Source of the DNA: Vibrio splendidus
GTDB taxonomy: Bacteria; Pseudomonadota; Gammaproteobacteria; Enterobacterales; Vibrionaceae
Direction of reading: 5' to 3'
Assembly: GCF_002873455.1 (NCBI RefSeq)
Contig: NZ_MCUN01000004.1
Coordinates: forward strand, 124,001-188,000
DNA length: 64,000 nt
Part shown: positions 52,863 to 64,000 of the stretch, one piece after another
How positions within the stretch are numbered: the stretch's first letter is position 1
Layout: the number at the start of each line of letters is the position of its first letter
Program-made: the position numbers and the translations under genes
The notes under the pieces: model-generated
Told to the model about the DNA's origin: nothing
Databases searched by the model: none
What the model saw: the letters and a program-made list of their open reading frames with translations, nothing else

Positions 52863-54616
52863 CCGGTAAAAAGGAAAAAGCACCCGCGAAAACCGTTAAT
52901 AAATCAACGAAAGAGCGAGTGAAGAGCGAAAAGGATTCGGATCCAGTTCTTATTAAATGGCGTTTCAACGTCGTGATTGCTTTCGTGTTTCTTGCCTTTG
53001 CTGCACTTGTGGGCCGTGTGGCTTACATCCAAATCATTGAACCAGATAACTTAATTCGTCAGGGTGACCTTCGCTCGGTACGTGTTAAGGCAATTCCTTC
53101 CGCCCGCGGCATTATCTCAGACCGTAATGGCGAACCGCTTGCTGTGAGTGTTCCAGTTGAAGCGGTATGGGCCGATCCGAAAACAATTTTTGATAAAAAC
53201 GGTATGGCCCAAATTGATCGTTGGTATGCGTTAGCCGATGTACTTGGCCTACAACGACAGTCAATGATCGACAAGATCTCTAGCAACAAATCCCGCCGAT
53301 TTATTTACCTGCAAAGACAAGTTAGTCCCGCGATGGCTAAGTATATTCGTGAACTAAAGCTGGTGGGTGTTGGCCTTAAAGCTGAATCTCGTCGCTATTA
53401 TCCAGCAGGTGAAGTCAGTGCGCATCTTATCGGTGTGACCGGCATTGATGGACATGGTTTAGAAGGCGTTGAACGCAGCTATGACAAATGGCTCACGGGT
53501 GAGGCAGGTAAGCGGACTATTCGTAAAGATCGTTATGGACGTGTTGTTGAAAACATTGCTTTAGAAGAGCGTGAAGAAGGCAAACCACTAGAGCTAACGA
53601 TCGATCAACGACTACAGGCGATTTCTTATCGAGCGATCAAGCAGGCCGTGGCGGATCATAAGGCGACTTCAGGCTCCGCTGTACTACTCGATGTAAAAAC
53701 GGGCGCTGTGTTAGCCATGGTTAATGCACCATCTTACAACCCTAATAATCGTGCTGACTTACAAAGCTTCAAAATGCGTAACCGCGTGCTCACCGATGCA
53801 ATGGAACCGGGCTCTACCGTGAAACCTTTTGTGGTTTTGGCAGCGCTAGAGAACGGCACTGCAGACCCAGATATCGTTATTGATACGGGCAATGGCATTA
53901 TGCAGATCGGTGGTAGCCGCGTACGAGACTCTTCTAAAGTGGGTAAGGCTGACTTAGCGCTTATCCTCAAGAAGTCGAGTAACATCGGCGTGGCGAAATT
54001 GGCACTTAACATGCCACTTGAAGCGTTGCTTGGGATGTACAGTTCAGTTGGTCTAGGCGAGATGTCTGGGCTCAACTTGGTTGGTGAAACTAGCGGTATT
54101 TTCCCGAATCGCCGTCGTTGGTCAAAGTTTGAAATTGCGACCTTAGCGTTTGGCTATGGTTTGTCTGTTACACCAATGCAGTTGGCACATGCTTATGCAA
54201 CACTAGCCAACAAAGGCATGTATGAACCGATTCATATTATTAAGAGTAACGACCAAGATTTTTCTAAGCAAATCATCAAGCGCGAGAACGCTGAACTGGT
54301 TTTGAATATGCTAGAAGGGGTGACTCAAAAAGGCGGTACGGCGACAAGAGCCGCAGTGCCTGGTTATCGAGTTGCAGCAAAAACGGGTACATCTCGTAAG
54401 GCTGAAGCTGGCGGCTACAGTGATGAATACATCGCGGTGACCGCAGGCTTTGCCCCTGTTAGTGATCCAAGAGTGGCGCTGGTTGTTGTGGTTAATGAGC
54501 CTCAAGGTGACCTTTACTATGGCGGTTCAGTTGCAGCCCCCGTTTTTTCTGAAATCATGAAGGGTGCACTGCAAATACTCAATGTCCCTGCTGATGAAAA
54601 CAAGTTTCAAGAATAG
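52859..54616 (+). CDS. ftsI: Septal peptidoglycan transpeptidase FtsI (PBP3)
   Basis: Crosslinks septal peptidoglycan made by FtsW; target of aztreonam and cephalexin. The protein has 585 residues. The membrane anchor lies at ~35-55 and the pedestal domain follows (SARGIISDRNGEPLAVS). The penicillin-binding motifs are complete: nucleophile Ser319 in S-T-V-K322, S373-S-N375, and K508-T-G510. The start overlaps ftsL by 4 nt; murE follows. Confidence 0.97.
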   Translation: MTGKKEKAPAKTVNKSTKERVKSEKDSDPVLIKWRFNVVIAFVFLAFAALVGRVAYIQIIEPDNLIRQGDLRSVRVKAIPSARGIISDRNGEPLAVSVPVEAVWADPKTIFDKNGMAQIDRWYALADVLGLQRQSMIDKISSNKSRRFIYLQRQVSPAMAKYIRELKLVGVGLKAESRRYYPAGEVSAHLIGVTGIDGHGLEGVERSYDKWLTGEAGKRTIRKDRYGRVVENIALEEREEGKPLELTIDQRLQAISYRAIKQAVADHKATSGSAVLLDVKTGAVLAMVNAPSYNPNNRADLQSFKMRNRVLTDAMEPGSTVKPFVVLAALENGTADPDIVIDTGNGIMQIGGSRVRDSSKVGKADLALILKKSSNIGVAKLALNMPLEALLGMYSSVGLGEMSGLNLVGETSGIFPNRRRWSKFEIATLAFGYGLSVTPMQLAHAYATLANKGMYEPIHIIKSNDQDFSKQIIKRENAELVLNMLEGVTQKGGTATRAAVPGYRVAAKTGTSRKAEAGGYSDEYIAVTAGFAPVSDPRVALVVVVNEPQGDLYYGGSVAAPVFSEIMKGALQILNVPADENKFQE

Positions 54617-54634
54617 AGCTAATCAGGATTCAAT

Positions 54635-56119
54635 ATGAGTAATAGCCTCACGCTGTCATCTTTACTTTCTCCTTGGGGAGACTTTGGTTCTCCTGAGTTG
54701 GAGTCGATTGCTGTTGAGCAGTTGGAGTTGGATAGCCGAGCCATCAAGGAAGGTGATATTTTTATTGCCGTAATCGGACATGCTGTCGACGGCCGTCGGT
54801 TTATCGATAAAGCCGTTTCTCAAGGCGCGAAAGCTGTTATTGCACAAGCTGGCGATGACAAAGCTCATGGCTTGGTTGAGTGGCTAAACGCGGTTCCTGT
54901 GGTTTATGTTTCAGACTTAAACTCAACACTCTCTGAATTAGCTGGCCGTATCTACTCTTCTCAAGCGACCAAATTGATTGGTATCACGGGTACCAATGGT
55001 AAAACCACCATAACCCAATTGATAGCTCAATGGCTTGACCTCGTCGGTCAACGTTCGGCGGTAATGGGTACTACGGGCAATGGCTTCCTAGACAATCTAA
55101 AAACCGCGGTTAACACCACGGGCAGCGCCATCGAAATACAGCGCACACTGAGTGAGTTAGCTGCAGAAAATGCGGTTTATACCGCAATGGAAATATCTTC
55201 TCATGGTTTGGTGCAAGGTCGCGTCAAGGCTTTGGACTTTGAGGTTGGTGTATTTACTAACTTGAGTCGTGATCATCTTGATTACCATGGCACGATGGAA
55301 GAATACGCATTGGCTAAGAAGAGCCTGTTTACTCAACACAAATGTAAACACGCAGTGATCAATGTGGATGACGAAGTGGGTAAAGCTTGGATGCTAGATT
55401 TATCCAATGCTATTGCTGTCTCATTGTCACCGCTAACGGGCTATCAACAATCGGTATGGGCGTCTGATGTCGCTTATGCAGAAACCGGTATTCAGCTGTC
55501 TTTTGATGGTAGTTGGGGACAAGGGAAGCTTTCTGTTCCACTGATTGGTCAGTTCAACGCATCAAATGTACTGGTTGCTTTTGCGACTTTGCTTTCGTTG
55601 GGTATCGACAAGCAAATATTAGTCGACACCGCGTCTCAGCTTCAGCCTGTTATTGGCCGTATGGAGCTTTTCCAAGTTCCAAGCAAAGCCAAGGTGGTGG
55701 TCGATTACGCGCATACACCAGACGCGCTAGAGAAAGCATTGGCAGCATTGCGCGTGCACTGCTCGGGAAAATTGTGGGCAATCTTTGGTTGCGGCGGAGA
55801 TCGCGACACCGGGAAACGCCCGATGATGGCAGCGACCGCAGAGCAGTTCGCCGATAAAATTATTATTTCCGATGACAACCCTCGCAGCGAAGCTCCGGCC
55901 CTGATTGTCAAAGACATGCTTGCTGGTTTAAATGAACCAGAATCGGCGTTCGTCGAGCATAATCGCTATCAAGCGGTTAAGTTCGCTCTTGAGCAGGCAG
56001 ACAGCAATGACATTATTCTTCTGGCTGGTAAAGGCCATGAGGATTACCAAGTATTGAAAGATAAAACAGTACATTACTCAGACCGAGAGTCTGCGCTTCA
56101 ACTTTTAGGTATTTCATAA
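54635..56119 (+). CDS. murE: UDP-MurNAc-tripeptide synthetase (meso-DAP adding)
   Basis: Adds meso-diaminopimelate to UDP-MurNAc-L-Ala-D-Glu. The protein has 494 residues. The ATP loop is GTNGKTT (119-125). The substrate-selecting motif is Asp414-Asn-Pro-Arg417, diagnostic for meso-DAP rather than lysine. The MurE Lys/His motifs include GNAINTTG-like [13 protein letters not shown]. It overlaps murF by one base (TAATG). Confidence 0.97.
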   Translation: MSNSLTLSSLLSPWGDFGSPELESIAVEQLELDSRAIKEGDIFIAVIGHAVDGRRFIDKAVSQGAKAVIAQAGDDKAHGLVEWLNAVPVVYVSDLNSTLSELAGRIYSSQATKLIGITGTNGKTTITQLIAQWLDLVGQRSAVMGTTGNGFLDNLKTAVNTTGSAIEIQRTLSELAAENAVYTAMEISSHGLVQGRVKALDFEVGVFTNLSRDHLDYHGTMEEYALAKKSLFTQHKCKHAVINVDDEVGKAWMLDLSNAIAVSLSPLTGYQQSVWASDVAYAETGIQLSFDGSWGQGKLSVPLIGQFNASNVLVAFATLLSLGIDKQILVDTASQLQPVIGRMELFQVPSKAKVVVDYAHTPDALEKALAALRVHCSGKLWAIFGCGGDRDTGKRPMMAATAEQFADKIIISDDNPRSEAPALIVKDMLAGLNEPESAFVEHNRYQAVKFALEQADSNDIILLAGKGHEDYQVLKDKTVHYSDRESALQLLGIS

Positions 56120-57492
56120 TGATTGATGTATCACTTGAGCAGATCTGTTCTGTGGTCAGTGGTGAGCTGATTGAAGCGGGCAACTCGAACAATAACGTAA
56201 TCAATGCAGTTTCAACGGACACTCGCACCGTTGAAGAAGGCGCCTTGTTTGTCGCTATCGTCGGAGAACGCTTCGATGCGCACGACTTTTGCCATCAAGC
56301 CGTTGAAGCAAACGCGAGCGCGTTGTTAGTCGAACGAAAACTTGACCTAAATATTACTCAAGTTGTTGTTGAAGACACTAAACTGGCTTTAGGTCAGCTA
56401 AGTGCTTGGATCCACAAACAATGTGACGTGCCAACGATGGCGATTACAGGCAGCTGTGGCAAAACGACCGTTAAAGAGATGGTGGCGAGCATTTTACAGC
56501 AGCGTGGCAAGGTGCTGTTTACGGCGGGTAACTTCAATAATGATATCGGTGTGCCACTCACTTTGCTACGCAGTGAACCAAGTGACGACTATGCAGTGAT
56601 CGAATTAGGCGCTAACCATATTGGTGAAATTGCCTACACCACTCAGCTAGTGAAACCACAAGTTGCCTTAGTCAATAATGTAGCCGCGGCTCATTTAGAA
56701 GGCTTTGGTTCGATTGATGGTGTGAAACAAGCGAAAGGTGAAATCTTTCAGGGGCTTGCTGCCGGTGATACTGCTATTGTTAATTTAGAGAGCAACGGTG
56801 GTGGCTTTTGGAATGAAGTACTTGCAGATAAAGCGGTGCAAACATTTTCTGAAAGTAACCATGAAGCCGATTATTTTGCTGAAAATATCGAAATCAACGA
56901 CCAAGGCGAAGCTTGCTTTGATATGCAAACACCACAAGGTGCTACGGCTGTTGAACTTGGTATTATTGGTCAGCATAACGTGGCGAACGCGTTGGCGGCT
57001 GCAGCGTTGAGCATTCAATATGGCGCCACGCTTGATGAAATAAAAAGTGGTTTAGCGAATCTTATCTCGGTTAAAGGGCGAGTTGAGGTTCAACAATTAA
57101 GTCAGAATATCAAGCTGATAGATGACAGTTATAACGCCAGCGTACCTGCAATGAAGGCGGCAGCCAAACTGCTGTCGAGTTTCAAAGGTCAACGTTGGTT
57201 GATTTTAGGCAATATGGCTGAATTAGGCGACGAAAGTCTTGCACTTCACCGTCAAGTCGGTGAATATGCTGCCCCATTCGCTTTTGAGCATGTACTCACT
57301 TACGGTGATGATACCAAGGTGATTAGTGCGGTCTGTAATGGTACCCACTTCGCAACGCATCAAGCGATGATCGCGCACATAGAGCAGCACTTATGCTTGC
57401 CAGAAAACGCGTTACATACCTTATTGGTAAAAGGCGCGAATAGTGCAGGAATGAGTAAAATAGCCGCTGCTTTAAAGGAGAACTTTTCATGA
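56119..57492 (+). CDS. murF: UDP-MurNAc-pentapeptide synthetase
   Basis: Adds D-Ala-D-Ala to finish the UDP-MurNAc-pentapeptide. The protein has 457 residues. The ATP loop is GSCGKTT (111-117), followed by [13 protein letters not shown] and [15 protein letters not shown], then [14 protein letters not shown]. It overlaps mraY by 4 nt. Confidence 0.97.
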   Translation: MIDVSLEQICSVVSGELIEAGNSNNNVINAVSTDTRTVEEGALFVAIVGERFDAHDFCHQAVEANASALLVERKLDLNITQVVVEDTKLALGQLSAWIHKQCDVPTMAITGSCGKTTVKEMVASILQQRGKVLFTAGNFNNDIGVPLTLLRSEPSDDYAVIELGANHIGEIAYTTQLVKPQVALVNNVAAAHLEGFGSIDGVKQAKGEIFQGLAAGDTAIVNLESNGGGFWNEVLADKAVQTFSESNHEADYFAENIEINDQGEACFDMQTPQGATAVELGIIGQHNVANALAAAALSIQYGATLDEIKSGLANLISVKGRVEVQQLSQNIKLIDDSYNASVPAMKAAAKLLSSFKGQRWLILGNMAELGDESLALHRQVGEYAAPFAFEHVLTYGDDTKVISAVCNGTHFATHQAMIAHIEQHLCLPENALHTLLVKGANSAGMSKIAAALKENFS

Positions 57493-58571
57493 TAATTTGG
57501 CTTGCAGAGCTACTACAGCCACACTTTTCTTTTTTCCGTTTGTTCGAGTACCTATCGTTTCGTGCAATCGCGAGTATTTTGACGGCATTATGTTTGTCAC
57601 TGTGGATGGGACCTCGTTTAATTGAGCGTCTGCAAATGCTACAAATTGGCCAAGTTGTTCGTAATGACGGCCCTGAATCTCACTTTAGCAAACGTGGTAC
57701 ACCAACCATGGGTGGCGTGATGATCCTAGCTGCGATCATTATTACGGTATTGATGTGGGCTGATCTTTCCAATCCTTATGTTTGGGCTGTATTGGTTGTA
57801 CTTGCTGGTTATGGCGCGGTCGGTTTTGTTGATGACTACCGTAAAGTGGTTCGTAAGAACACCGATGGCTTGATTGCTCGCTGGAAGTACTTCTGGCAAT
57901 CGGCTATTGCATTGGTTGTGGCATTTGCTCTGTATGCTCACGGGCACGATACTGCAGCAACTCAATTGGTGGTTCCTTTCTTTAAAGATGTGATGCCACA
58001 ACTAGGTTTATTGTACATCGTACTGACTTATTTTGTTATTGTGGGTACCAGTAACGCGGTGAACCTAACAGACGGCCTAGACGGCTTGGCCATTATGCCA
58101 ACGGTGATGGTCGCGGCTGGTTTTGCTGTGATTGCTTGGGCGACAGGTAACGTTAACTTCGCGGCATACTTACACATCCCACACATCCCATACACTTCTG
58201 AACTGGTTGTGGTTTGTACGGCAATTGTGGGTGCCGGACTTGGTTTCCTATGGTTCAACACCTACCCAGCACAAGTATTCATGGGCGATGTTGGCTCTTT
58301 AGCACTTGGCGGTGCATTAGGTGTAATTGCTGTGTTGGTTCGCCAAGAGTTGGTACTGGTTATCATGGGCGGTGTGTTTGTAATGGAAACCTTGTCAGTT
58401 ATTCTGCAGGTGGGCTCTTACAAATTGCGTGGTCAGCGTATTTTCCGTATGGCACCGATTCATCACCATTACGAACTTAAAGGTTGGCCAGAGCCGCGCG
58501 TAATCGTGCGCTTTTGGATCATCTCAATGGTATTAGTACTGGTTGGCCTAGCGACACTGAAAGTTCGTTAA
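57489..58571 (+). CDS. mraY: Phospho-MurNAc-pentapeptide transferase
   Basis: Makes lipid I from UDP-MurNAc-pentapeptide and undecaprenyl phosphate at the inner membrane. The protein has 360 residues and ten spans. The conserved cytoplasmic loops are [24 protein letters not shown] (Asp pair), [10 protein letters not shown], and the histidine motif [13 protein letters not shown] 57-bp gap separates it from murD. Confidence 0.98.
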   Translation: MIIWLAELLQPHFSFFRLFEYLSFRAIASILTALCLSLWMGPRLIERLQMLQIGQVVRNDGPESHFSKRGTPTMGGVMILAAIIITVLMWADLSNPYVWAVLVVLAGYGAVGFVDDYRKVVRKNTDGLIARWKYFWQSAIALVVAFALYAHGHDTAATQLVVPFFKDVMPQLGLLYIVLTYFVIVGTSNAVNLTDGLDGLAIMPTVMVAAGFAVIAWATGNVNFAAYLHIPHIPYTSELVVVCTAIVGAGLGFLWFNTYPAQVFMGDVGSLALGGALGVIAVLVRQELVLVIMGGVFVMETLSVILQVGSYKLRGQRIFRMAPIHHHYELKGWPEPRVIVRFWIISMVLVLVGLATLKVR

Positions 58572-58628
58572 TCTTATGTGAGCCTCTGATTAGAGGCTCT
58601 TTAAAACTATTAAGAGCATCTTGTTTAA

Positions 58629-59945
58629 ATGGAACGTTGGCAAAATATTCAAAATGTAGTGGTTGTGGGGCTCGGTATTACCGGGCTCTCTGTCGTTAAA
58701 CATCTCGTAAAATATCAGCCTCATATTCATGTGAAGGTGATTGATACTCGAGAGTTACCACCAGGAAAGGAATCTTTACCTGAATCGGTAGAACTGCATT
58801 CTGGAAGTTGGAATAGCCAATGGTTAGCGGAAGCTGATTTGGTGATTGCTAACCCAGGTATCGCCTTAGCGACGCCTGAAATACAAGATGTTATTCAAGC
58901 GGGAACTCCGGTTGTTGGCGATATTGAACTGTTTGGCTGGGCGGTAGACAAACCTGTTGTGGCAATAACAGGCTCCAATGGTAAAAGTACAGTGACCGAT
59001 CTAACGGGTGTACTTGCAAAGGCTGCTGGTCTTAACGTTGGTGTTGGTGGCAATATCGGTATTCCAGCCTTAGACCTTCTTGAGCTTGATGCTGATTTAT
59101 ATGTCCTTGAGCTTTCAAGCTTTCAGCTCGAGACAACATCCAGTTTAAACCTTGCAGCGGCGGCCTTTTTGAACTTGTCAGAAGATCATATGGATCGCTA
59201 TCAAGGCATGGCTGATTACCGTGACGCCAAATTAAGAATTTTTAACAACGCTCAGTACGCGATTGTAAACCGCGAAGACAAAGAGACTTATCCTTACCAT
59301 ACGATGTCATTGGTGACATTTGGACTTGATGACCAAGAGTTTGGTGTATCAATGGTCGATGGCACCGAGTGGCTAGTGGATAATGGTAAGTCAGTACTTG
59401 CTACCCAAGATTTAACATTGGTTGGACGTCATAACGTGGCGAATGCGTTAGTCTCGCTAGCACTGCTTAAACAAGTCGGTATTGATTACAGCAAAAGTCT
59501 TGAAGCTCTGAAGGCCTACAACGGTTTAACGCATCGTTGCCAAGTGGTGGCTGATAAGCGTTCTATTAAGTGGGTTAACGACTCGAAAGCAACCAACGTA
59601 GCCAGTACATTAGCGGCTCTGTCAGGCTTAGAATATCAAGGCACCTTGTATCTTCTGGTTGGTGGTGTGGGTAAAGGTGCCGACTTCAGCGAGCTTAAGC
59701 CTGTGTTGATGCAATTAGACCGCGTACAGCTGTGTTGTTTCGGTGAAGATGCTGCGCAATTTATGCCATTGCATCCATCGGCTAAGACGTTTGATACCAT
59801 GCGTGACATTATCGAGAGTGTCTCGAAGCAGTTAGTTGCCGGTGATATGGTGATGTTGTCTCCAGCGTGTGCGAGCTTCGATCAATTTAATAACTTCATG
59901 GCGAGAGGTGATGAGTTCACTGACCTTGCCCATGAGTATGCCTAA
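58629..59945 (+). CDS. murD: UDP-MurNAc-L-alanine:D-glutamate ligase
   Basis: Adds D-Glu to UDP-MurNAc-L-Ala. The protein has 438 residues. The N-terminal UDP-binding fold has [15 protein letters not shown]. The ATP loop is GSNGKST (115-121), and the carboxyl-binding region reads [10 protein letters not shown]. The C-terminal domain has [17 protein letters not shown] and [14 protein letters not shown]. Confidence 0.97.
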   Translation: MERWQNIQNVVVVGLGITGLSVVKHLVKYQPHIHVKVIDTRELPPGKESLPESVELHSGSWNSQWLAEADLVIANPGIALATPEIQDVIQAGTPVVGDIELFGWAVDKPVVAITGSNGKSTVTDLTGVLAKAAGLNVGVGGNIGIPALDLLELDADLYVLELSSFQLETTSSLNLAAAAFLNLSEDHMDRYQGMADYRDAKLRIFNNAQYAIVNREDKETYPYHTMSLVTFGLDDQEFGVSMVDGTEWLVDNGKSVLATQDLTLVGRHNVANALVSLALLKQVGIDYSKSLEALKAYNGLTHRCQVVADKRSIKWVNDSKATNVASTLAALSGLEYQGTLYLLVGGVGKGADFSELKPVLMQLDRVQLCCFGEDAAQFMPLHPSAKTFDTMRDIIESVSKQLVAGDMVMLSPACASFDQFNNFMARGDEFTDLAHEYA

Positions 59946-59967
59946 CGTGTTGAAGGACTAACATTCA

Positions 59968-61164
59968 GTGCAAAGAGTGAAAGAGATTAATCAATCCATT
60001 TGGCAATGGCTAAACCGTGCCACACCAGAGGCGCTCTACGATCGCCAGTTGGTCTGGATTGCTCTTGGATTGATGCTGACCGGATTGGTGATGGTAACGT
60101 CTGCTTCGTTCCCAATCAGTGCTCGTTTAACCGATCAGCCGTTTCACTTTATGTTCCGCCATGCCATTTTTCTTGTGTTGGCGTTAATCGTATCCAGCGT
60201 CATATTGCAAATTCCAATGAAACGTTGGTTTCAATACAGTATGTACTTATTGGGTTTATCCTTCTTTTTGCTGATCGTGGTATTGGCTGTCGGTAAGTCA
60301 GTTAACGGTGCATCACGCTGGATCCCTCTTGGATTATTTAACTTACAACCCGCTGAAGTCGCTAAGTTATCGCTGTTTATCTTTATGGCGGGTTATTTAG
60401 TTCGTAAACAAGATGAAGTGAGAAAAACCTTCTTCGGTGGCTTTGGTAAACCGATCATGGTATTCGGTGCTTTCGCTGTGTTACTACTTGGCCAGCCCGA
60501 TTTAGGTACGGTAGTTGTAATGCTGGTTACCTTGTTCGGAATGTTATTTATCGCAGGAGCCAAGCTTTCACAGTTTATTGCCTTGATGGTGGCGGGTATT
60601 GCTGCGGTCGTTGGTTTGATTGTGATAGAACCTTATCGTGTTCGACGTGTTACCTCATTTTGGGAACCTTGGAATGACCCGTTTGGCAGTGGTTACCAGC
60701 TAACCCAATCATTGATGGCATTTGGTCGTGGTGACTGGATGGGGCAAGGCCTTGGCAACTCGGTTCAGAAGTTAGAATATTTACCAGAAGCACATACCGA
60801 TTTTGTGTTTGCGGTACTGGCTGAAGAGTTGGGTTTTGTTGGCGTGACCTTAGTGCTGATCCTTATTTTTAGTTTGGTGCTTAAAGCGATTCTCATTGGT
60901 AAGAAAGCCTTCGAAAACGACCAGTTATTCAGTGGTTATCTTGCCTTTGGTATTGGTATTTGGTTTGCTTTTCAGACGCTTGTTAACGTGGGCGCGGCCT
61001 CGGGTATCGTTCCAACTAAAGGTCTGACATTGCCATTAATCAGTTACGGCGGGTCAAGTTTGATCGTGATGTCGGTGGCGGTTTCTATGCTGCTACGTAT
61101 CGATCACGAGTGCCGAATACAACAAAAAGAACAAGCCGACAATCAAAACGAATTGATAGAATAA
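59968..61164 (+). CDS. ftsW: Septal peptidoglycan glycosyltransferase FtsW
   Basis: SEDS-family polymerase that works with FtsI. The protein has 398 residues from a GTG start, which has AAGGA about 9 nt upstream; no better ATG exists. About ten spans are seen. Conserved segments: [50 protein letters not shown] and [14 protein letters not shown]. Confidence 0.96.
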   Translation: MQRVKEINQSIWQWLNRATPEALYDRQLVWIALGLMLTGLVMVTSASFPISARLTDQPFHFMFRHAIFLVLALIVSSVILQIPMKRWFQYSMYLLGLSFFLLIVVLAVGKSVNGASRWIPLGLFNLQPAEVAKLSLFIFMAGYLVRKQDEVRKTFFGGFGKPIMVFGAFAVLLLGQPDLGTVVVMLVTLFGMLFIAGAKLSQFIALMVAGIAAVVGLIVIEPYRVRRVTSFWEPWNDPFGSGYQLTQSLMAFGRGDWMGQGLGNSVQKLEYLPEAHTDFVFAVLAEELGFVGVTLVLILIFSLVLKAILIGKKAFENDQLFSGYLAFGIGIWFAFQTLVNVGAASGIVPTKGLTLPLISYGGSSLIVMSVAVSMLLRIDHECRIQQKEQADNQNELIE

Positions 61165-61176
61165 GAATCTAACGTG

Positions 61177-62238
61177 ATGAAAAAAAACAAAAAACTTTTA
61201 GTGATGGCTGGTGGTACTGGTGGTCACGTTTTCCCAGGGTTAGCGGTGGCTAAAAAGCTTCAGCAACAAGGTTGGGAAATTCGCTGGTTAGGCACTGCAG
61301 ACAGAATGGAAGCGGATCTGGTACCAAAGCATGGTATTGAGATCGACTTCATTAAGGTGAAAGGCCTGCGTGGTCAAGGCATTAGCAAGCTAATTAAAGC
61401 GCCATTCCAAATTATTAATGCCATACTTCAAGCAAGACAGCACATCAAAGCATGGCAGCCAGATGTGGTGCTCGGAATGGGTGGTTACGTCAGTGGCCCC
61501 GGTGGTATTGCTGCATGGCTATCCGGTATTCCTGTGGTTCTGCATGAACAAAATGCAGTGGCGGGTTTAACCAATCAATGGCTATCTAAAATTGCTAAAA
61601 AAGTGTTCCAAGCTTTCCCTGGCGCGTTTCCTACTGCAGAGGTAGTGGGTAACCCAGTACGTGAAGATGTTGTTGCCTTAGCTGAACCCGAGCAACGTAT
61701 GGCTGAGCGTGACGGCGATATTCGTATCCTCGTGATGGGTGGCAGTCAGGGCGCTAAGATCCTGAACCATACCTTGCCTATTACCATGGCCCAGCTTGGT
61801 GAAGGTTTTACTGTGGTGCATCAAGCCGGTAAGAACAATCAACAGCAAGTGATTGAACAATATAAATCACATTCTGTAGATAATGTTCAAGTGACTGAAT
61901 TTATTGATGATGTGGCGCAAGCTTATGAGTGGGCAGATCTATTAGTGTGTCGCTCAGGTGCATTAACCGTATCTGAAGTTTCTGCTGCTGGTGTAGGTTC
62001 TATTTTCGTTCCGTTTATGCACAAAGACAGACAGCAAGCGCTGAATGCCGATCACCTCGTTGAATGTGGCGCGGCATTAATGATTGAGCAGCCTCAACTG
62101 ACGGCTGATAAGCTAGCGAATACTATCGCTCAGCTTGATAGAAATGAATTAAAAATGATGGCAACAAAAGCTCGTCAAGCAGCCAAGCTTGATGCGGATG
62201 TGACCGTCGCTGAAGCGATTAAAGCTTTAGCAAAATAA
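61177..62238 (+). CDS. murG: UDP-GlcNAc:lipid I N-acetylglucosaminyltransferase
   Basis: Converts lipid I to lipid II at the inner leaflet. ATG at 61177 ([13 protein letters not shown]) gives 353 residues; a GTG one codon earlier is also open. Both glycine-rich loops are present: [19 protein letters not shown] and [13 protein letters not shown]. The nucleotide site is [16 protein letters not shown]. Confidence 0.97.
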   Translation: MKKNKKLLVMAGGTGGHVFPGLAVAKKLQQQGWEIRWLGTADRMEADLVPKHGIEIDFIKVKGLRGQGISKLIKAPFQIINAILQARQHIKAWQPDVVLGMGGYVSGPGGIAAWLSGIPVVLHEQNAVAGLTNQWLSKIAKKVFQAFPGAFPTAEVVGNPVREDVVALAEPEQRMAERDGDIRILVMGGSQGAKILNHTLPITMAQLGEGFTVVHQAGKNNQQQVIEQYKSHSVDNVQVTEFIDDVAQAYEWADLLVCRSGALTVSEVSAAGVGSIFVPFMHKDRQQALNADHLVECGAALMIEQPQLTADKLANTIAQLDRNELKMMATKARQAAKLDADVTVAEAIKALAK

Positions 62239-62251
62239 TGAGATTGAATTG

Positions 62252-63712
62252 ATGACGATTGAACATACCCAAGACTTAGCGCAAATCCGTGCAATGGTGC
62301 CAGAGATGCGCCGTGTTAAATCTATCCACTTCATTGGTATTGGTGGCGCAGGAATGAGCGGGATTGCTGAAGTCTTGCTTAATGAAGGCTACCAGATCAC
62401 GGGTTCTGATATTGCTCAAAACCCAGTGACCGATCGTTTAGTTAGCAAGGGTGCGACCGTTTACATCGGCCACCAAGCAAGTAACGTTGCTGATGCAAGT
62501 GTGGTGGTGGTTTCAACCGCTATCAACGAAGAAAACCCAGAGATTATTGCAGCTCGTGAAGCGCGCACACCTATCGTTCGTCGTGCAGAAATGCTGGCTG
62601 AGCTGATGCGTTTTCGTCATGGCATTGCTGTGGCAGGTACGCACGGTAAAACCACGACAACTGCGCTAGTGACACAGATTTACTCGGAAGCGGGTTTAGA
62701 TCCGACCTTCGTAAACGGTGGTTTGGTGAAGAGTGTGGGCACCAATGCACGTCTAGGTTCGAGTCGTATTCTTATCGCTGAAGCCGATGAAAGTGATGCG
62801 TCATTCTTACATCTGCAACCAATGGTTAGTATCGTTACTAACATTGAAGCGGATCATATGGATACCTACGGTGGCGATTTCGAAACGCTAAAGCAGACGT
62901 TTATTGATTTCTTACACAACCTGCCATTCTATGGTCAGGCTGTAATGTGTGTTGATGATCCGGTAGTGCGTGAGCTTATCCCTCAAGTTAGTCGTCAAGT
63001 GATTACCTACGGCTTCTCAGAAGATGCGGATATCCGTATTGAAAACTACGTACAAGAAGGCCAGCAAGGCAAATTCACTGTGGTACGTGAAGGTAAAGCT
63101 AACCTAGATATTACATTGAACATTCCAGGTCGCCATAACGCACTGAACGCTTCAGCGGCGATTGCGGTTGCTACTGAAGACGACATCAGCGACGAAGCGA
63201 TTCTAAAAGCGATGGCGGGAACGGAAGGCACTGGCCGTCGTTTCGATCACCTTGGTGAGTACGAAACGGGTAAAGGTATTGCAATGTTGGTTGATGATTA
63301 CGGTCATCACCCAACCGAAGTCGATGTAACGATTCAAGCTGCTCGTAGTGGCTGGGCAGACAAACGTCTTGTGATGATTTTCCAACCACACCGCTACAGC
63401 CGAACGCGTGATCTGTATGATGACTTTGCTAACGTTCTTGAGCAGGTTGATGTTCTAATCTTATTAGATGTGTACTCTGCAGGTGAGAAACCTATTGCAG
63501 GGGCTGACGGACGCTCGTTAAGTCGAACTATTCGTGGGCGTGGTAAGATTGATCCGATCTTCGTTGCTGATATCAACACGCTGCCATCGGTTCTAGCCAA
63601 CGTCATTCAAGGTGGTGACCTTGTTTTAACGCAGGGTGCAGGTGATGTTGGTCGTGTTGCTAAGCAACTCGAATCGTTACAGTTAGACATTAATAATATG
63701 CAGAACGCGTAG
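62252..63712 (+). CDS. murC: UDP-N-acetylmuramate:L-alanine ligase
   Basis: Adds the first amino acid, L-Ala, to UDP-MurNAc. The protein has 486 residues from ATG 62252, preceded in frame by a less likely TTG. The UDP fold has [16 protein letters not shown], the ATP loop is GTHGKTT (129-135), and [14 protein letters not shown] and [14 protein letters not shown] follow. The next gene is ftsQ, with no ddlB between them, after an unusually long gap for this cluster. Confidence 0.97.
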   Translation: MTIEHTQDLAQIRAMVPEMRRVKSIHFIGIGGAGMSGIAEVLLNEGYQITGSDIAQNPVTDRLVSKGATVYIGHQASNVADASVVVVSTAINEENPEIIAAREARTPIVRRAEMLAELMRFRHGIAVAGTHGKTTTTALVTQIYSEAGLDPTFVNGGLVKSVGTNARLGSSRILIAEADESDASFLHLQPMVSIVTNIEADHMDTYGGDFETLKQTFIDFLHNLPFYGQAVMCVDDPVVRELIPQVSRQVITYGFSEDADIRIENYVQEGQQGKFTVVREGKANLDITLNIPGRHNALNASAAIAVATEDDISDEAILKAMAGTEGTGRRFDHLGEYETGKGIAMLVDDYGHHPTEVDVTIQAARSGWADKRLVMIFQPHRYSRTRDLYDDFANVLEQVDVLILLDVYSAGEKPIAGADGRSLSRTIRGRGKIDPIFVADINTLPSVLANVIQGGDLVLTQGAGDVGRVAKQLESLQLDINNMQNA

Positions 63713-63734
63713 CAGAATACTGTCTACAGACTGT

Positions 63735-63763
63735 GGTCAATCGCTCACTTCTTGCGATTGACC
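63735..63763 (+). repeat. Perfect 10-bp hairpin between murC and ftsQ
   Basis: GGTCAATCGC (63735-63744) and GCGATTGACC (63754-63763), 9-nt loop. It lacks a T-run, and a third TTGACC copy lies at 63769-63774, which could compete for pairing. A processing or attenuation signal is possible. Confidence 0.7.
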
Positions 63764-63793
63764 TAAAATTGACCAAAAATCTTATTATCAACG

Positions 63794-63822
63794 TTTGATA
63801 GTTTGATTTTGCTCAGTATAAT
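63794..63822 (+). promoter_or_regulatory. Probable internal promoter for ftsQ(AZ)
   Basis: TTTGAT (63794-63799), 17-bp spacer, perfect TATAAT (63817-63822). It lies about 75 bp before the ftsQ start. Internal promoters ahead of ftsQ are known in E. coli. Confidence 0.6.
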
Positions 63823-63894
63823 TCATAGGTTAAAGTAAGTGCTTTTACCTCTATTACGAAGATAGGGAATAGAATTGCGAACCAACGACAGGGA

Positions 63895-64000
63895 ATGCGG
63901 GCTTTGGTAGAAAGTACTTTTAGCGAAAACCGCCACCTATTCAGTTTACCATCGCTCAAGAAACACGCCTTAGGCGGGTCTTTTTTAGTCGTGGTATTGC
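63895..64000 (+). CDS. ftsQ: Cell division protein FtsQ, N-terminal part
   Basis: Start of the bitopic divisome scaffold FtsQ, cut by the window edge. The frame gives a ~25-residue cytoplasmic tail, then KKHALGGSFLVVVL at the beginning of the membrane span. Position directly after murC supports the call, since the POTRA and beta domains are outside the window. The start is uncertain: ATG 63895 has AGGGA too close, while TTG 63904 has the same AGGGA at a good 9-nt spacing; the frame is open back to 63829. Confidence 0.7.
   Translation, partial: MRALVESTFSENRHLFSLPSLKKHALGGSFLVVVL

Noticed and set aside
63967..63986. Terminator-like CGCC-TTA-GGCG followed by T-run
   Set aside because: The bases encode the ftsQ membrane entry (HALGGSFL); the short stem is a coding coincidence.

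Overview
The window is chromosomal DNA of a marine gammaproteobacterium, almost certainly a Vibrio and most like the Splendidus clade. That placement is an inference from protein similarity remembered by eye and from gene order, not from a search. About 61 kb is conserved core genome. Only the left 2.6 kb looks acquired.

Layout. (1) 1-2633: the edge of an integrated element. A tyrosine-recombinase gene runs off the left edge, with a coupled 120-aa ORF, a 233-aa membrane protein and a repeat-rich non-coding stretch. The element abuts the 3' end of tRNA-Ile2(CAU). (2) 2797-7296, minus strand: the macromolecular synthesis operon rpsU-yqeY-dnaG-rpoD, with tsaD divergent. (3) 7555-16181: tsaD, an alpha/beta hydrolase, plsY, folB-folK, uppP, cca, and the type II secretion assembly genes gspA-gspB. 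(4) 16310-27702: ygiM-like gene, a phosphate transporter with its DUF47 partner, ygiF, a potassium channel, a chemoreceptor, glnE and hldE. (5) 27855-36359: tolC, nudF-yqiB-cpdA-yqiA, parE-parC. (6) 36532-46252: periplasmic proteases degQ and degS, zapG (yhcB), zapE, rplM-rpsI, the cytochrome bc1 genes petABC, and sspA-sspB. (7) 46400-51402: dolP-diaA-yraN-lpoA on the minus strand, then rsmI and the RNase P RNA gene rnpB. (8) 51591-64000: the division/cell-wall (dcw) cluster rsmH-ftsL-ftsI-murE-murF-mraY-murD-ftsW-murG-murC and the start of ftsQ.

Functionally the window covers transcription and replication initiation, tRNA modification and maturation, lipid II synthesis from UDP-MurNAc to septal synthase, recycling of its lipid carrier (uppP), PBP1A activation (lpoA), envelope stress signalling (degS, degQ), chromosome decatenation (parE-parC) and respiration (petABC).

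No complete undescribed defence or metabolic system is visible. The best leads are the island edge, a triplicated 24-nt hairpin unit in the P3 region of rnpB with a compensated P4 base-pair change nearby, a dcw cluster that starts at rsmH without mraZ, a promoter-plus-terminator unit between petC and sspA, and several short tandem duplications at stop codons. All starts, motifs and hairpins were read by eye; no alignment or folding program was run.
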